This document shows, piece after piece, positions 5,997 to 7,735 of a stretch of DNA of 7,735 nucleotides. Every line of letters begins with the position of its first letter. The stretch's first letter is position 1. The notes beneath the pieces are model-generated. The model did no database searches. It was not told the origin of the DNA and was given only the letters and a program-made list of their open reading frames with translations. Source of the stretch: Acidisarcina sp. (lineage in GTDB: Bacteria; Acidobacteriota; Blastocatellia; Pyrinomonadales; Pyrinomonadaceae); contig JAJNPX010000187.1 of the NCBI GenBank assembly GCA_021155145.1, positions 1 through 7,735 of the forward strand, written 5' to 3'. The position numbers and the translations under genes were made by a program.

Positions 5997-6041
5997 CTCC
6001 GAAACGGAGAGATGCAACCAACGGCAGGGCGAAATGCATCT
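5997..6041 (+). terminator. paired small hairpins after tatC, possible operon end
   Basis: Directly after the tatC stop, CTCCG-AAA-CGGAG (5997-6009) forms a 5-bp stem with a 3-nt loop. AGATGCA (6010-6016) pairs with TGCATCT (6035-6041) over an 18-nt loop. Neither is followed by a convincing T-run, so intrinsic termination is doubtful; mRNA 3' end protection is equally possible. They lie between the last gene of the par-sel-tat run and the next promoter, which is the main reason for the call. Confidence 0.25.
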
Positions 6042-6069
6042 TGAATTAACGGGTTTATCCGTTTAAAAT
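6041..6069 (+). promoter_or_regulatory. sigma70-type promoter for the GWxTD-domain gene
   Basis: TTGAAT (6041-6046, 4 of 6 to TTGACA) and TAAAAT (6064-6069, 5 of 6 to TATAAT) are separated by an optimal 17 bp in an AT-rich patch. The predicted start near 6076 would give a leader of about 85 nt before the ATG at 6161. The spacer contains a small inverted repeat (AACGG 6048-6052, CCGTT 6059-6063) that could be an operator or chance. Confidence 0.55.
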
Positions 6070-6097
6070 CATTGGTTTGATAGGATTCGTCAATTAG

Positions 6098-6135
6098 CAG
6101 GGGCCGATGGCCCTGGCATCCGGAAATCGGACGCC
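6098..6135 (+). promoter_or_regulatory. structured 5' leader of the GWxTD-domain gene (two hairpins)
   Basis: GGGCC-GAT-GGCCC (6101-6113) forms a 5-bp GC stem. A register with one bulged G extends it to CAGGG/CCCTG. Next to it, GGC-A-TCCG (6115-6122) pairs with CGGA-C-GCC (6128-6135) across one A-C mismatch over a GAAAT loop. Both lie upstream of the Shine-Dalgarno AGGAG (6146-6150), which itself is unpaired and 10 nt from the ATG. No known riboswitch consensus was recognised. Regulatory function is a guess from the structure. Confidence 0.3.
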
Positions 6136-6160
6136 GAAAAGTAAGAGGAGAAGTACTCGT

Positions 6161-7735
6161 ATGTCAACGATCAGGGTTCTGAGAACTGCCGGAATATCGG
6201 CCTTAACCGTCGCACTCAGTGCGGCGATCGTTACCGCTCAGGGCGGCAACAAAAAGGACGAACGCACCCCGGCCGAGGACATCAGCACAAAGGCCCGAAA
6301 TGTGAAGCCCGAATTGAAAGAGGCATACAAGCGGTGGCTCAACACCGACGTCGATTACATAATCACGAAAGAAGAGAAACGAGCCTTTCTCGCGCTTCAG
6401 ACCGACGAAGAGCGTGAGAATTTCATCGAGAATTTCTGGCGTCGCCGCGACCCCAATCCGGACACGGAAGAGAATGAGTACCGCGAAGAGTATTACGAGC
6501 GTATAGCATACGCCAATGAGCATTTTGCCTCCGGGATTCCGGGATGGAAGACCGATCGCGGCCGCATATATATTGCGTGGGGCAAGCCCGACTCGGTCGA
6601 ATCGCATCCCGCGGGCGGGTCGTATGATCGCCCATCGTATGAGGGCGGCGGCTCGACGACGACATATCCTTTTGAGATCTGGTTCTACAGGCATCTCGAT
6701 AATGTCGGTGACGGAGTCGAGATCGAGTTCGTCGATCCGACCGGGACCGGCGAATACCGGATCGCACGGAACGCCAACGAGAAGGATGCGTTGCTAATGG
6801 TGCCGGGTGCAGGACTAACGACGGCGGAAAGCCTCGGCCTGTCGGACAAAGGCGACCGCATAAGCGGCATCAATTCTGGCGGCGGCGGTGCAGGCTATAT
6901 GCGCGAGCAGGATACGCCCTTCCGTCGGCTTGAGGTCATCACCGCCCTCCAGCGGCCGCCGCAGGTCAAGTTCAGCGACCTTGCGGGTATCGCCGGCGGC
7001 GATTCGGGTGTACTCGACAATAATCCGCTGCCCTTCGACCTTCGCGTCGACTTCTTCCGCCAGTCGGAAGACCGCGTGATCGCGACTTTCACCGTGCAGG
7101 CCGACAACCGCGAGCTGCAGTTCAAGGACGAAGGCGGATTGCAGACCGCTAGAATGAACATCTTTGGTCGCATCACCGCCGTTTCGGGCAAGCGTTCGGG
7201 CATTTTCGAAGATTCGGTCACAACGAACGCGACCACCGAAGAACTGGTGGAGCTAAGAGAACGCAAGAGCGTCTATCAAAAGGCCGTCGCTTTGACGCCG
7301 GGGACCTACAAGGTCGACGTTGTCGTCAGGGATGTGGGGACGGGCAACCGCGGGATCGTAAGTCAGGGCTTCACCGTTCCCCGCTACGATGAAAAAAAGC
7401 TTTCCACCTCTACGCTGATACTTGCATCGAAGCTCCGCACAACGACCGAGCGTGACATCGGCAGTTCATTTGTGATCGGTAATGCAAAGGTCATCCCGAA
7501 TCTATCGGGACGTTATAAGCAGGGACAGGAAGTCGGCGTCTATATGCAGGTTTACAATGCAGGCATCGATCAGACGACGCTTCGCCCGGCGGTGGATGTC
7601 GAGTACGTCCTGATGAAGGACGGGAAAGAGATCCTCCGCCAGCCCGAGGACTGGACCGGCCTGAGCGATTCCGGACAGCGGCTTACTCTTGCCCGGCTCC
7701 TGCCCACCGACCGTATCCCGCTCGGCGATTACGAG
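6161..7735 (+). CDS. Exported GWxTD-domain protein, 3' end beyond window
   Basis: The frame is open for 525 codons to the right edge with no stop. The start is supported by AGGAG at 6146-6150. Residues 1-26 look like a Sec signal peptide: basic MSTIRVLR, a hydrophobic core ISALTVALSAAIV, and a cleavage-like VTA before Gln27. There is no twin-arginine motif. The mature protein opens with a charged helical region (about 40-122; FIENFWRRRDPNPDTEENEYREEYYERI), then GIPGWKTDRGRIYIAWGKPD (126-143), the signature of the GWxTD domain, a family widespread in Acidobacteriota and of unknown function. A Gly/Ser-rich stretch (161-167) follows, then FEIWFYRH...VEIEFVDPTGTGEYR (171-200). The remainder (about 255-525) looks beta-rich, with repeated short strands such as ATFTVQAD and YKVDVVVRD. 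It has its own promoter and is separate from the tat operon. It is probably periplasmic or envelope-associated; I assign no biochemical role. Confidence 0.85.
   Translation, partial: MSTIRVLRTAGISALTVALSAAIVTAQGGNKKDERTPAEDISTKARNVKPELKEAYKRWLNTDVDYIITKEEKRAFLALQTDEERENFIENFWRRRDPNPDTEENEYREEYYERIAYANEHFASGIPGWKTDRGRIYIAWGKPDSVESHPAGGSYDRPSYEGGGSTTTYPFEIWFYRHLDNVGDGVEIEFVDPTGTGEYRIARNANEKDALLMVPGAGLTTAESLGLSDKGDRISGINSGGGGAGYMREQDTPFRRLEVITALQRPPQVKFSDLAGIAGGDSGVLDNNPLPFDLRVDFFRQSEDRVIATFTVQADNRELQFKDEGGLQTARMNIFGRITAVSGKRSGIFEDSVTTNATTEELVELRERKSVYQKAVALTPGTYKVDVVVRDVGTGNRGIVSQGFTVPRYDEKKLSTSTLILASKLRTTTERDIGSSFVIGNAKVIPNLSGRYKQGQEVGVYMQVYNAGIDQTTLRPAVDVEYVLMKDGKEILRQPEDWTGLSDSGQRLTLARLLPTDRIPLGDYE

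Noticed and set aside
6203..6694. 163-residue - strand frame opposite the GWxTD gene
   Set aside because: The + strand frame here is open for 525 codons with a signal peptide, Shine-Dalgarno and family signature; the antisense frame has no support.
1..7735. CRISPR arrays, insertion sequences, tRNA or rRNA genes
   Set aside because: None seen: no regularly spaced multi-copy repeats, no transposase or terminal inverted repeats, no tRNA-like cloverleaf noticed by eye.

Overview
The window holds seven genes, all on the + strand, and looks like a chromosomal region from a bacterium of the Acidobacteriota, probably the Blastocatellia side. That assignment rests on the GWxTD-domain secreted protein at the right edge, a family common in Acidobacteriota, on the fairly GC-rich, tightly packed coding style, and on the overall protein flavour. 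It is an inference. The gidA(mnmG)-parA-parB order is the arrangement typically found near a chromosomal replication origin.

Layout: (1) 1-1715, the 3' part of mnmG (tRNA wobble-uridine modification), cut by the left edge. (2) 1715-1819, a 104-bp gap with two CACGTG-centred palindromes, TGTGGCACGTGCCACA and TGTGCCACGTGCCACA, exactly 32 bp apart. I read these as divergent parS centromere sites. (3) 1820-5995, a very compact run parA-parB-selD-tatB-tatC with joints of -8, +4, +5 and -4 nt, almost certainly one transcription unit. (4) 5996-6160, a gap with small hairpins, a good sigma70-type promoter and a structured leader. (5) 6161 to the right edge, an exported GWxTD-domain protein, open and incomplete.

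The most important re-annotation is selD. Its reading frame does not begin at the GTG just after the TGA at 3490-3492. It begins at the TTG at 3448, behind a strong AAGGAGG, and reads through that TGA as selenocysteine: MTVKRLTEMVSCAGUVAKLAP, with Sec exactly where E. coli SelD has catalytic Cys17 and Lys18 where it has Lys20. A perfect 8-bp hairpin with a GUU loop, 33 nt downstream of the UGA, is a candidate bacterial SECIS. The enzyme that makes selenophosphate therefore appears to need selenophosphate for its own synthesis.

Other points to follow up: ParB carries substitutions in its parS recognition helix that may match the altered parS sequence; TatC has an extra segment of about 100 residues in its first periplasmic loop; rsmG (gidB), which usually sits beside mnmG and parA, is absent. 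MnmG and SelD may converge on the same tRNA base, because selenophosphate can be used to make the 2-selenouridine form of the U34 that MnmG modifies.
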